64,000 bases of DNA, taken from positions 8,484,415-8,548,414 of the forward strand of contig JAKSZU010000008.1 of assembly GCA_026018925.1 (NCBI GenBank), given 5' to 3'. Each line of letters opens with the position of its first letter. Within the stretch, counting starts at the first letter, position 1. Below, piece by piece: positions 10,891-21,883 of the stretch. Position numbers and translations under genes: made by a program. The notes below the pieces were generated by a model. The model was not told the DNA's origin, searched no databases, and worked only from the letters and a program-made list of their open reading frames with translations. Origin of the DNA: Tupaia tana. Its lineage: Eukaryota > Chordata > Mammalia > Scandentia > Tupaiidae.

Positions 10891-11125
10891 TGCCCCCCAC
10901 CCCCCCCATAGGGTGTGCACTCGCTGGAGAAAGACAGAGAGAGGAAAAGTGAGAAATCACTCCCGCAAGGGAGGTGGCCATGCCACAATGCCTTCTCCTC
11001 TCAGGATTTTGGGGATATGTGCACATGGGCCTGGCATACTTTTTAAGCTGCCAGGTATAGGACTCAAACTGTGGTCGGCCATGCAGGAGTCCAATGCCTT
11101 AACCACCAGGCCACCTGCTGGCCCC
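10891..11125 (-). mobile_element. SINE-A, old copy
   Basis: Reverse copy. A C-rich run precedes CATAGGGTGTGCACTCGC. It ends CCACCTGCTGGCCCC. Confidence 0.82.
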
Positions 11126-11138
11126 AGTTTAACTTTGT

Positions 11139-11255
11139 TTTAAAGACGTGTCTTGCTGTGTTGCTCAGGCCACCTTCAAACTCATGACCCTCCTGCTTCA
11201 GCCTCCCCAGTAGCTGGGACTATGGGCACAAACCACCATGCGTGGTCATGTCATG
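11139..11255 (-). mobile_element. 7SL-derived SINE (Alu/B1-type monomer)
   Basis: Antisense Alu-domain sequence: GTCTTGCTGTGTTGCTCAGG, then CCTCCTGCTTCAGCCTCCC, then AGTAGCTGGGACTA. The order and spacing match a free Alu-like monomer. 7SL-derived SINEs are known only from Euarchontoglires, so this fragment helps place the organism. Confidence 0.75.
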
Positions 11256-11314
11256 CATTCCTGATGCTTAGTGCATGGATGCAGAAGGTACCACCACAAA
11301 ATATTCAAAAAGAA

Positions 11315-11491
11315 GGGGAGGCAGATGGTGCCACAGTGGTAAAACGGACCACTCTGCACGGCTGATGCACATGGGAAGGTTCCAGGTTTGCATCCAGAGA
11401 CCTCCTAGGACGCTGAGCACCGGTGTGCCCACAATCTAGGGGCGACCAGAACTGGGGGTGAATGGCGGCATGGAGATTGAGGGGTAAATGG

Positions 11492-11524
<33 letters not shown>

Positions 11525-11560
11525 TTTCTAGCTCATGGAAGAAAGAAATAGATAAACTTT
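11315..11560 (+). mobile_element. SINE of a third tRNA-like family, with (GT)n
   Basis: Head GGCAGATGGTGCCACAGTGG, a B-box-like GGTTTGCATCC, then GAGACCTCCTAGGA. A (GT)18-like run lies at 11491-11526, and the tail is ATGGAAGAAAGAAATAGATAAA. The layout resembles the copy at 16078. Confidence 0.6.
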
Positions 11561-12528
11561 GAAAGCACAGGTATTAAGACGCATGCTGTACTAAATGTAC
11601 AAATAAGACAGTGTCCGTGGTCACCTGTGACTGGGGTCCCCTGAGCATGGGTGCCGTGCTGCGGCCGTCAGCACAGAGATGGGAGAAGCAGGGCGCGCGG
11701 AACAGGCGGGACGCAGCCGTGCCCTGTGCACCACGGAGCTCGGGCCCTCCTAGAGTGTCTTGGTGAGTCGGCTCATCCTCTGGAACTCATTGCCTCTTGT
11801 GAAAGGAATGGAAACAGGAAGAGTAGCTGGTAGGGTTATTTTGTAGACCAAATTGAAGTGTGGATGTAAGAATTAAATTAATATTAATGCAAGGTACTAT
11901 ATAAATATTAAATTTTGCAAAACAGTAAATAACTTTTCAAACTTCACATTCTTTACCAAGCAACAAACTCTTGTAACAATTTATTTTTACAAAGCCACAT
12001 ACTGTGTAAAGCATATTTTGCCAGTCTCTTATATCTGAAAAGAAATGGACAAAAACCATTTTCTCCTTTGTGTATTACTCTACGTTGTAGCAATTTGGAT
12101 AGTGTCCCAATTTTAAATCTCTTCCTTACAGAAAGTCCTCTAAAAGGTATAAGACATTTGTGGATGCCTGACTTAGAAAAACAAATTTACAGCTATGTGA
12201 AACAGTAAAACCAGATCATCTGAATAAAGTAATTTGAATTCAAGCAAGCTACTTATGGAGAAATGTAAAATGGAGGCGGTATGGCCCCTCGATGTAAGCA
12301 TCTTGGAGAACAGAGCCAGCTGCTCTTCAGAACGGAAGGAACCGTTGGGGGCAGGGTGAAGAGTGGCATGGCAGGGACATGAAGGTCAGTGAGGCTGACC
12401 CACAGGGCAGTGTCTGGATTGGGCCCGGAGACCTCGCTGAACCTGCTGGCCATGCGTGCCCATGATCTGCCTCTGGCTGGGGCGGGGGCCGCAGCATGGG
12501 AGTGGAGCGTGGCATCAAGGTTCCATTG
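11561..12528. other. Single-copy intergenic DNA
   Basis: 11600-11790 is locally GC-rich but not a convincing exon. The rest is AT-rich, and no repeat family was recognised. Confidence 0.45.
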
Positions 12529-12697
12529 GAGGGGCTGGCAGATGTCGTGGTAGCTAAGGTGCTGGACTACCCTGTGGCTGACGACGGTTTGAGTCCCAGA
12601 CCTGGTGGCTTGCTTTTTCACTTTCTCTCTAGTTAAAAAATAATAAATAAATAAAATTAAATAAGAAATTAAAACTTAAAAAAAAAAAAAAAAAAAG
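12529..12697 (+). mobile_element. SINE-B
   Basis: Head GAGGGGCTGGCAGATGTCGT, short CT body, AAATAATAAATAAATAAAATTA tail, then an A-run of about 18. Confidence 0.85.
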
Positions 12698-12780
12698 AAC
12701 CTCACTGGAGTGCTGTCTCTGTCTCTCTTGCTTATGGAAGAAAGAAAGAAACTGGGGAGGGGAGGAGAATGAAATGGAAT

Positions 12781-12999
12781 GGCTTGGTGGCCCGGTGGTT
12801 ACGGCAACCGGATTCCACATGGCCAATTACGTGGGTCACATTCTGGACCTCAATGACTTGAGAAACATGCCAGGCATGTGTGCCCCAAATTCCGAAAGGT
12901 GTGAGAGATGAAGAAGGGATTGTGGAGTGACCATGCACCCTGGAGGTGCTTTTTCCGCTGTCTCTCTGGTGAGCACTTGTGCCTTCTGTAGGGAAAAAA
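12781..12999 (+). mobile_element. SINE-A, old and rearranged
   Basis: Head GGCTTGGTGGCCCGGTGGTT. The body keeps GAAGAAGGGATTGTGGAGTG, and the end reads CTTCTGTAGGGAAAAA. Confidence 0.72.
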
Positions 13000-13816
13000 A
13001 AAATGTGAAAAAAAATTGCACACAGACGTTCAAGTGTCTGCTTGCAAAATGAAGTGTCATATCGAATAACAATGTTAAGCCCTCCTTCTGCACAAAGGCC
13101 TTCCTATGACAGTACGTGGTACAAGGAGGTCGGTGTTGCATGTGTCGTAACGTTCCATATGTGGAAACTTGCACTGGCGGCTCATTGGTGGCCACATGGA
13201 AAGGAGAGGAAGGACTGGGGGGTTCCCCACAGCCACGATCCGTGGGTGCTCACGCAGTCAGGAGTCATGGAGGTGTGGACAAGGTGGACGGCACGCCTTC
13301 ACCGTTCCAGGCAAGAAGAGTTTGGAATAAAGCTTGATTCCCTGAGAAAGACAAAGCCACCTCTCTAGTGTAGAGCCAGTCTCTGTCACCTGAGACCGAG
13401 CAGCACCAGCCGGGGTGCCCTGGCAGCCCTGTGCATGCCGCAGGTCCAGGACAGAAGGCTGGGGCTTTAGCCTCTGCCACCAGGTCCCCTAGATGGACTG
13501 CTAGAAACCTCGCTTCGGCTTCTCCATCAGTAAAACAGAAACAATATTTGATGCGTAGGGCAGCTCTGGTTAGCAAATAGGTTGAAATATTTGGCAGCAG
13601 AAGAAAGAATTCCCACCTGGGACTGAGCAGCAGGTCACTGGAAGGTTATGTTACCCATAAAGCTCCAGTTCCCTCTTTCTTCCATGCCATGGTTTGCTCT
13701 TTGGTTCTGCCACTTCATCCCCACCTGGGTCAGGCGGTGGGGTGGACCGCATCCCCTCCTCACGGAGGAGAGAGGCTCATGACCTGGCAGTATTGTCAAA
13801 TGCTGTATGGTTCCTG
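13000..13816. other. Single-copy intergenic DNA
   Basis: No supported gene. ORFs of about 100 codons on both strands (around 13042-13368 and 13265-13576) show no recognisable domain. Confidence 0.45.
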
Positions 13817-13829
13817 TGGTGCAAGTTCT

Positions 13830-14037
13830 TTCTTTTTTTCTTTTTTTTTTTTTTTCTCTTTAAATTTATTTTTTACATTAATTCACTATACATCATTACA
13901 GCATACAAATGAATTTTCCATCCAAAATACACTGTGTATTGGCTCAATCAAGCACATCAACATACATGTTTTCAGCAAATAATTTTCCAATTCTTATGTC
14001 TTGTATACTTTCTTTTTTGTTTTGCCATCCTTGATTA
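13830..14037 (-). mobile_element. Short LINE-1 3' end insertion
   Basis: The insert is flanked by a perfect 13-bp target duplication (TGGTGCAAGTTCT at 13817-13829 and 14038-14050). A T-rich run at the left is the poly-A tail of a minus-strand element. Read on the minus strand, it ends in AATAAATTTAAAGAG then A(n), like an L1 3' UTR with its polyadenylation signal. It is severely 5'-truncated, with about 180 bp of body. The perfect duplication suggests a recent insertion; assignment to L1 rather than another poly-A retroposon is inferred. Confidence 0.55.
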
Positions 14038-14296
14038 TGGTGCAAGTTCTCATCTCATATCACTTCATACTCAGTTTGGTATCTCCTTTTATTAAACTAA
14101 GGCCTGGCCACTTACAATTGCCAAATGGAAAATGGCTGCGGTTTTTCAGGCCCCTGGTCTTCCAGCAAGGAGACTGAATCCTGTCTGGACCCAGCCTGCA
14201 GAGAAAGCACAGAACCCACAAGTAACCAGGCGAAAACTTGGGGAACAATTGGCGAGCAGTTTGTTGCCTGCAGAAAACACGGACATCGGAGCTTAT

Positions 14297-14470
14297 GGGC
14301 TGCAGGTGGCATGGTGATTAAGGCCCTGGACTCTCAAGTAGACTACCAGGGTTTGAGTCCTGAACCTGGCAGTTTGCTCTCTCACTTCTCCTCCCTCTCT
14401 CTGTCTCTGATGACCCTGTAGCAAATTAAAAAATAATAATGATAAATAAAATGAAATAAGTAATCATTTT
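14297..14470 (+). mobile_element. SINE-B
   Basis: Head GGGCTGCAGGTGGCATGGTG. The body ends CCCTGTAGCAAATTAAAAAAT, a SINE-A/SINE-B hybrid tail like the one at 4771. Confidence 0.82.
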
Positions 14471-14929
14471 TAAAAATAGGAGCTTGCATTTTGTACAGCT
14501 TCATTTCCTTTGTCTAATGATTCATTTTTAATGTATCTGGAAGTTTCACTGTGAGGCAGACGGGAAATAAAAGGAAAACCTGATCTTTCGGCACAGATAG
14601 TATCTTTGCAGGCCTGCTTTAAAGCGCACTTCGTTTTGGTCAGTGTTTCAATCACGGAGTCATTTTCTCCCTAGGAACAGTGACTTGAGCACAGAGTGAC
14701 GGGTGGGAGGGGGCGCCATCCTCAGATCTGATGTTTGTCCCGGGCGCAGGGATCTTGCTTAGGCTACCTGCAGGTGGCTGGACAGGGATTTCTCTCCCCA
14801 GCTCCTGGCTCCAGGTGATAGCTGTGGTCTCATCCCCTCAGCAAACACCTTCAAAGGGCTCGCTGGAGATAGAAAGTGGGCCGGGAGATTGGCCTTCTCC
14901 AAACACACAGAGATTGTGGAGGGGGAGCA
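14471..14929. other. Single-copy intergenic DNA
   Basis: Repeat-free, with no recognisable coding region. Confidence 0.45.
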
Positions 14930-15020
14930 GGTGAAAATCATATTCTTAATCATAAGCAAACACAATTAACTAGCAACTGGATTAAGATACCTAATCAGTC
15001 AAAATTATTTAGAGGTTCTT
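14930..15020. promoter_or_regulatory. Candidate enhancer: forkhead and homeobox motif cluster
   Basis: Within 90 bp lie ATAAGCAAACA (14952-14962, the reverse complement of a strong FOXA site TGTTTGCTTAT), CTTAATCAT, ACAATTAACTAG, GGATTAAG (OTX/GSC-type) and CTAATCAGTC. The stretch is repeat-free and lies 16.6 kb upstream of the endoderm gene SOX17. Function is inferred from motif content only. Confidence 0.3.
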
Positions 15021-16077
15021 AGAACCATCACCCTTCTTTTGAAAGTTCTTAGTCACTGTGAGAGATAATACTCTGTTAATGAACTACGTGTCTGTAGGGG
15101 TCTCCTCTTCAAGAGGCATTCCTCGCCTTAAAGGGACAGAACGAGGCTTCATTCAACGCAATTCAAGCTCTAAGAGGGGAGAATGATTAAAGCAAATGAG
15201 GAGCCATGAAAATGGGCAGTAAAGGACTAGCCTGGAACTAGAATCTCCCCAGCTTTGGTCCAACTTAGTGTCATAGAGGAATCCTTTAACTGTGCTCCAT
15301 CGTGGGTGATTTTCCGTTCATTCAGTGCATCTCGTAGAATTCCCACGAGGGACCTATGGCCAGTGGTTCTGGGCACGGGGTCGGGGGTGAGGGTACAACA
15401 AGGAAGAACACAAATACCTTGCAGGGAGCTGGCATCCATGGGCAGGGGCTAGACGGGAAACGAACAATGTAGAATATGACCACTGCTACCAGTCAGTGTG
15501 TTCTGAAATTGCGAGCAGGTGAGAATGTGAGAATGCAGTGTTACGCGTTTGGGGGGAAGGGCATTGACATTCCAGGTAGAAGTCTCTCAGAGTAGGTGTC
15601 ACTGAATGACGGAGCTAGTCACAGAGAAATACTGGGCACCTCAGTTCCACCCAAGGAAAGAGAATATAAGCTTTGAGGAAGACAGGGCTTGACATGTTCT
15701 AGGAAGAACTAGAACCTGCTGGCTAAAACAGAGCAGTGGAGGCAGAGTTGTGATAGATGGGAGTGAAGAGACAGGCGGGAGTCAGGTCATGTGGGACCAA
15801 GAAGGCCACCATAGTGAACAGACGGAATTGGAATTGACGATCGTGGTGTCATGTATATGCATGGGAAAATTCAAGGAACATTCACTAATTAAAGCGTACC
15901 CAAATCCAATGCTAGGTGAAAATGTTCATGAGGATTGACATTCATCATCTGCACAAAAGTGCTATTCTAATTATCTTATTAAATAGCATAAAATAAGGAC
16001 ACTATTGGCAAAATCAAATTACCACCGCTCCTCCAACTGCTGAACATTTCAGTCGCTGAAGAATGAAAGCTTCGCAG
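15021..16077. other. Single-copy intergenic DNA
   Basis: No repeat or gene recognised. Short ORFs around 15227-15452 on both strands are unsupported. Confidence 0.45.
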
Positions 16078-16310
16078 GCTGGCAGCAGTGGCTCAGCAGC
16101 AGCGCCACCCCCCTGTGACGCTGGACCACATGGAAGGTCCTGGGTCTGCATCCTGAGGTCTCCTGTACACGCCGGGTGTGCACCTGTCTGTGATACTGGC
16201 TGGCTGAGGCTGGCGGTGGAGCTCGGCATGAAGACCCTGCTGGCTGTGTTTCTCTCTCTCTTGCTGTCACTCTCCTTTAGTCCCTCAGGGAGGAAAGAAA
16301 TGAATTAAAC
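16078..16310 (+). mobile_element. SINE of the third tRNA-like family
   Basis: GGCTGGCAGCAGTGGCTCAG is an A-box-like head. Then come GGTCCTGGGTCTGCATCCTG, a CT-rich stretch and GGAGGAAAGAAATGAATTAAAC. It shares its layout with the copy at 11315. Confidence 0.55.
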
Positions 16311-17169
16311 TTTTAAAAACTTAAAGCTTTAAACAACCACTCTGAAGCCAAGTTACTAGATTTATTAGATGTGTTTTGTAAGTCTGCAAACAACGATGAA
16401 ACCAGCTACTCCATGCATATATGATTAATAGCTAGTTCACTGCTCATGCTTCACCTCATTGCTTAACCAGAGGCTGCCCTTCTGGCTCCAGGAGGTTTTC
16501 CTATCACCTTTTCTGTAGATATGACCCAGTCATATTTTCTTCCTTTAGTTCTAGAAAAGGAGAAAGGATTTGCCAAGGAGAGGACAGCGTTTATGCACCC
16601 TCGGTCACCCATGGCAGCTGAACGTCAGTGGGTCTGTTCGGTGTCCAGTTTTCTGAAGCTGCTACGGGGCAGGCCCTGAGCTCCGCTCAGAGGAGCACGG
16701 CGTCGGGGAGCTGGTGTGCAGGGGGTGCCTGAGCTGGCTCTGGAGCCGAGGGGCCGGTCTTCGTTGTAATACGGTGCCGCTGAACTTTCTCTCTCACGCT
16801 GAAGATGGAGATGACTCATGGGAGCGCAACCATGCGTAGAAGCAGGATCTCTGAGCCTGGCCAACTGCACTCGGGGCAGGTCATGCAATCTACCTGTCTG
16901 AAATAGCGTTGTGAGTGATTTTCTTCATTTAAGATCATGGGGTTGAGGCTGTGGTTGACAGTAAAGAGAGGCAGCTTATTAAATATTTCTTCAAAGCTGC
17001 CACGAATCCTACTCACACATCTGGAAAATATTATCTAATGCTTATTCCACTTTCTACCTTATGATTTTTAATGAAAAAATCCTACGAGGTCAAGATGATC
17101 TCTAGCATTGCTTTCATGAGTGAAAGCCCAGGAAGCACTTTGGTTCATTTATTAGAAGTTTCTTTCTTC
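16311..17169. other. Single-copy intergenic DNA
   Basis: No recognisable gene or repeat. 16660-16790 is GC-richer, with a non-descript 87-codon minus-strand ORF that I do not support. Confidence 0.45.
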
Positions 17170-17437
17170 GGGACCAGCGGTTGCTGTAATGGCTATGTCA
17201 CTGGACTCCATGTAGTTGACTGCGGTTCAAGTCCCAGACCCAGTGGCTTAAACTCACGCCGGGTGTGTGTGCGTGTGTGCCCAAGATCCCGAGAGGAGAA
17301 TGGAGGAGAAGGGATTGCGGTGTGGCCATCCCCCCGGGGGGTGATTTCTCGCTTTCTTTCTCCCTGTCTCTCTCTGTCTTTCTGGAAAGAGCACGTGCTC
17401 TATAGCAAAAACCTCTCCAAAATAAAAGGAAAAAAAA
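17170..17437 (+). mobile_element. SINE-A, young
   Basis: Full-length forward copy. Target duplication AGAAGTTTCTTTCTT lies at the left and AGAAGTTTCTTTTTT at the right. Confidence 0.92.
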
Positions 17438-17448
17438 AAGAAGTTTCT

Positions 17449-17680
17449 TTTTTTTTCATTCTTTTGAGAGAGAGCGAGGGAGAGAGAGAGAAGGAGCCAG
17501 TGCTCCCACATTCCCAACAGGGTCTCAGCCTTCACCCCACCCCCACCTTCAGCCCACCCCAGATCATGGGCAAGTGTGAGCCTGGCATACTCAGGTCTCT
17601 GGACTTGAACCAGGAACCTTCTTATTTGGATCAACCTCACTGAGCATCGCATTCTACCACTGCACCACTGTCTGGCCCCT
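17449..17680 (-). mobile_element. Old tRNA-like SINE, fourth type
   Basis: T-rich start, a purine run (GAGAGAGAGCGAGGGAGAGA), then ATGGGCAAGTGTGAGCCTGG and GGACTTGAACCAGGAACC. It ends GCACCACTGTCTGGCCCC. The right end is the complement of a tRNA-like head. The copy at 23700 shares GGGCAAGNGTGNCTGG and TTGACTTGAAC. Confidence 0.55.
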
Positions 17681-18590
17681 TTTTGATACCTGATAGTACA
17701 GTCTTGCAGTTTAAAAACTATGAATAACCCCATCTAAGACAAAAATAATGCCGTGTGATCTTGCGTTTTATTTATTCCTGAGGAATGTGCTGGCAGGGAA
17801 AGCGCAGCAGAAAACGGTGACATTCGAGTTCGTGATTTCATTTGATACTTATATCATTTAAAAATACATGTAAACGGGCAATTCTTTCTTTCTCTCACTT
17901 TAGAGCATGGAAAAATTAGGGTGCTAGGGAAGGTCTGCAAAGGCAGAGAAAAGAGGGGCAGAATAAAGGGGACGGAGAGAGGAAGCTGGGCAGTGACTTC
18001 CGGCAGCCAATATGCACATACAGTGAGGCCGTGGAAGCCAGGCCTCTCACTGTCGGAGAAGCAACTCACAAAGACGGGAAGGCTGCAGGCTGGAAATAAC
18101 CCTAGGATATGGGACTGGGAACGGGCGATTGTCCATGAACTCAAGGTATCTGGATAGATTTGCAGGTGGCTACAGAGAGATGCCCACACGGAGTAGATGT
18201 AGAATGATGACAGGCATCTGTGGGCACATACGGACACAAGCGTGTACACCCGTGCAGACCATTTGTGTACATGTACTTCCTGGGGCTGTCAGTCGAGGTG
18301 GCCTGGAAGCAGTGGGCCTCCAGCAAATGCGAAATCAGATATCCATTTCTAAGTGCCACGCTAAACTGAAAGGTGTTCCAAGCTCCTTGAAGAAATGGCG
18401 GGATCCAGGCAATTGCAAGACGAGCCTGAAATCTTACAGCAAAGAATATGGAGACGGCCAAAGAATGTGAAGGGCGTGTGTAAAAATACAGGAGCCAGGG
18501 ATAACGTGCCCTGCTGGGCAGACCTACACCACTAGGGCATCCAGCAGGTAGCATTAGTTAAGGATGCCAAGCCATGGGATGAGAGAATCC
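17681..18590. other. Single-copy intergenic DNA
   Basis: No supported gene. ORFs of 113-137 codons on both strands around 18129-18554 have no recognisable domains. Confidence 0.45.
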
Positions 18591-18810
18591 AGGGCCAGCC
18601 AATGGCATGGCGATTAAGGTGGCTGGATCTCACACGGCTAACTGAGTTCAAGTCCCCGATTTGGCATCTTGAAAAACACTCCAGGGCACGTGCGTGTGCA
18701 AGTCCAAAATCCCAAGGGGAGAAGGAAGGAGAAGGAATGGCAGCATAGCCATTCCTCCAGGGGTGCTTGATCACCTTGTCTTTGTCTCGGTAAAAACAAA
18801 ACAAAACAAA
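18591..18810 (+). mobile_element. SINE-A, old copy
   Basis: Head GGGCCAGCCAATGGCATGGC, body with the AAGGAAGGAGAAGGAATGGC block, and an A/C-rich tail. A young SINE-A abuts it. Confidence 0.8.
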
Positions 18811-18813
18811 ACT

Positions 18814-19071
18814 GGGACCAGCAGTTAGCGTAATGGCTATGTTGCTCGACTCCCATGTAGTTGACCATGATTCAAGTCCCGGACCCGGTGGCTTAAACTC
18901 ACGCCAGGCGCGTGTGCGTGCGTGCCCAAGATCCCGAGAGGAGAATGGAGGAGAAGGGATTGCGGTGTGGCCATCCCCCCCGGGGGGGTGATTTCTTGCT
19001 TTCTTTCTCCCTGTCTCTCTCTGCCTTTCTGGTGAGTGCACGCACCCTATAGCAAAACCTCTAAAAAAAAC
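18814..19071 (+). mobile_element. SINE-A, young
   Basis: CpG-rich forward copy inserted at the A-rich tail of the older copy. It ends CACCCTATAGCAAAACCTCT then A(8). Confidence 0.9.
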
Positions 19072-19313
19072 CTAAGAGAAGAGTAAGAAGGAATCCACAG
19101 ATTTGGATCTGTGCTGATCCAAATAAGCAAACAGACAAAGGAGGGAAGGCTTTCTTATGGTAGGAGGGATACACCAGCACAGGAGGAAAGACGGGAAGAG
19201 AAGAGTACCACCTTCCGCTTGTGGAGCGTCCACAAGGGCCAGCGGGGAGAGGGGTGGTAAGCAGGCAGACACTGGTGTGCTGTCGGGGTCGCCCTTAGAA
19301 AAACGACTTGGTT

Positions 19314-19359
19314 GGGACCAGCAGTCAGCGCCCTATAGCAAAAACCTCTCAAAAAAAAA

Positions 19360-19391
<32 letters not shown>
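19314..19391 (+). mobile_element. Internally deleted mini-SINE-A
   Basis: Only the first 17 bases of the family (GGGACCAGCAGTCAGCG) and the last 20 (CCCTATAGCAAAAACCTCTC) remain, followed by a long A-rich tail. About 210 bp are missing, including both Pol III promoter boxes. The target duplication AGAAAAACGACTTGGTT is perfect (19297-19313 and 19392-19408). The element therefore inserted as a genuine retroposon and lost its middle before, during or after insertion. Confidence 0.88.
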
Positions 19392-19408
19392 AGAAAAACG
19401 ACTTGGTT

Positions 19409-20015
19409 ACAAAGGGAAAAGGGTGACTGAAGGTAGAGAAATGGGGCGGACATCAGACCAGGTGACAGGGTTGCCATGATGAAATGGCCACACCCAGCCT
19501 CCCTGTCATGCCCCGACAAGGTCACCATCATGGCCCTGGTTTCCCGCTGGGCAGCCCCGGCTATGGGGTATCCTTAGAAAGACCTGCCCCCTTTAACTGT
19601 GGCAATTTCCAGAGAGACAGGGAAACAAGTGCACAACTGTGATCTTGGATTGGACACTGGGTCAGAAAGAGAAAGGAGAAAATGTTGGAGCAGTTTGCAA
19701 AATTTGAATTGGGTGTGTGTCTGACATGGCAGCGATGTCCATGTCCTCATCTGCGTGGTCGTCCCCTGGTCATTGAGAGAATGACCAGCTGTAGGGAGTA
19801 TTTAGAGCGATGAGACATCATGCCATGGCTTGCCCTCAGATGGTTCAGAATAAGGCTAATGGTACTCATCCATGCATACGTGATTTAATATGTAAGCTCT
19901 AACTATGTATACATTTTATATATTTATGTGTATCTGTACTTTATTGCTATGTGTTAATGTTATATGATGACCGATACATGTATTATACACACTAATGTGT
20001 TGTGTGTTTATGTTG
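19409..20015. other. Single-copy intergenic DNA
   Basis: Nothing recognisable. 19880-20010 is AT-rich with TATATA-like simple sequence. Confidence 0.45.
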
Positions 20016-20029
20016 TCCTGTACATTTTT

Positions 20030-20279
20030 TTTAAGAGAGATTTTTGCTATAGGGTGTGTGTGCTCGCTGAAGAGACAGAGATAGACAGACAGAAAGTGAG
20101 AAATCACCCCCCAGGGAAATGACCATGCTGCAAACCCTTCTCCATTCTTCCATTGGGATCTTGGGCATGTATGCACACGAGCCCAGCATGAGGTTCAAGC
20201 CACCAGGTCTAGGACTTGAACTGGGGTCAACTACTTGGGAGTCCAGCAACATAATCATTATGCCATCTGCTGGTTGCAG
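20030..20279 (-). mobile_element. SINE-A
   Basis: Reverse copy between TCCTGTACATTTTT duplications (20016-20029 and 20280-20293). Confidence 0.9.
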
Positions 20280-20462
20280 TCCTGTACATTTTTATACATT
20301 TAGAAAGGGTGTAAGAGATGGTATAAATGTGGGGAAGTGTTTGTGTTCATTTATATGGAAAAAATGGAGCAAAGGATAAAATGTTAACAAATACGAGAGT
20401 CTCAGCAAAGATGATGCAGATTTCTATTACCTTTGAAACTTTTCTACGAGTTTGAAATTATT

Positions 20463-20610
20463 ACAAAATACAAGGGGTTTTCAAAAAGCCTCAGACAATG
20501 CATGTTATGAAAAAAACTATGCATAGATTTTTTAAAAATCTATTGCACTGAAACAAAATGCTTTAATTCCTTTTTCCACAAGCTTTTTGAAGCACCCTTA
20601 AAACTGATTG
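20463..20610. mobile_element. Mariner-like MITE
   Basis: Nearly complete copy. Left arm: AAGGGGTTTTCAAAAAGCCT then GACAATGCATGTTATG. Centre: ACTATGCATAGATTTTT. Right arm: CCACAAGCTTTTTGAAGCACC, the inverted complement of the left. TA-rich flanks, no coding region. Confidence 0.7.
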
Positions 20611-20632
20611 TGTAAATAACAAACACTTTAAG

Positions 20633-20900
20633 TTTTTTTTTTTTTTTTTTGAAGAGGTTTTTGCTACAGGGAGCGTGCGCTTGCCAGACAGACAGAGAGA
20701 GACAGAGAGAGAGAAAGCGAGAAATCACTTCCCGGGGGGATGGCCACACCACAATCCCTTCTCCTCCATTCTCCTCTCGGGATCTTGGGCACGCACGCAC
20801 ACATGCCCGGCATGAGTTTAAGCCACCAGGTCCGGGATGCGAACTGCGGTCGACTACATGAGTGTCCAGCAACATAGCCATTATGCTAACTGCTGGTCCC
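20633..20900 (-). mobile_element. SINE-A, young
   Basis: Reverse copy with a T-run of about 18. AAACACTTTA-type duplications lie on both sides. Confidence 0.9.
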
Positions 20901-21153
20901 CAAACACTTTATTTCACTGTAATATGCGGTGTTTCATGTGGAAGGCATTTCTGTGATCCGACACTCTAACCAGGGATGGCAGAACTTGGGGAACAGGGTA
21001 GGCTGTGTGATCCTCCCCATCCCCAGTAATCCACAGACACCAGGTACGTTTGAGTGGAAATATTAGATAGTAGGAAAATTTTAAAAGTTAAGAATGGTCT
21101 CTTCTGTCTCTAAATTCTAGTTTTAAATTGCCCATTGAAATCATCTGCTAGTT

Positions 21154-21416
21154 GGGGCCAGCAGGTGGTGTAGTGGTTAAGATGCTGGACTCCCACGTGG
21201 TCGACTGCAGTTCAAGTCCCAGACCTGGAGGCTTGAAACTCACACAGGGCTTGTGTGCGTGCATGCCCCAAATCCCAGGATGAAAATGGAGGAGAGGGGA
21301 GTGTGGCATGGCTATCTCCTCAGGGGCTTGATTTCTCCCTTTGTCTCTCTGCCTTTCCAGTGAGTGTATGCACCCTATAGCAAAAATCTCTAAACAAAAC
21401 AAAACCAACACAAAAA
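21154..21416 (+). mobile_element. SINE-A, intermediate age
   Basis: Head GGGGCCAGCAGGTGGTGTAG. The body has GGATGAAAATGGAGGAGAGG. It ends CACCCTATAGCAAAAATCTC with a CAAAACAAAACC tail. Confidence 0.86.
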
Positions 21417-21799
21417 TTGTTAGTTTTAACTAAAGCAACGATAAAATCCAGTAAATCCAATCTTAATACATAAAAATAGAATCTGCTTTCTCCTGGATGA
21501 AAGATGGAACACTTTGGGTGGTAATTTATTAAAAATAATTTTCAAAAAGTTTAAGAGTTTTGCTTCTTATATACAACACCCACTATAACCCAAGCAGCGC
21601 AGTCGTCACAGTCACTGAGTTCTTTCTGACCTCAATTTTGCTATGTTTTGTACACAAGCTTTTCCCTGAATCTACATGTTCTCAAACATCCTCAGACATA
21701 CACACATACCAGTACAGCTTTACTCATGCTCTTATTTTATAAAATCTTTATGACTGTTTACTTATTTATCTGGAAAAATTGGCAGGAGTGCCAATATTC

Positions 21800-21883
21800 C
21801 CCCCCCCCTTTCTTTCTTTTTGAGGAAACTGAGGATGAGACAGTTCAAATAACTTACAGTTTACCTGGGAGCAAGATTTTGTT
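21800..21883 (-). repeat. MIR fragment
   Basis: Contains GAGGAAACTGAGGATGAGAC then TCAAATAACTTACAG, the conserved core of the ancient tRNA-derived MIR. Confidence 0.55.
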
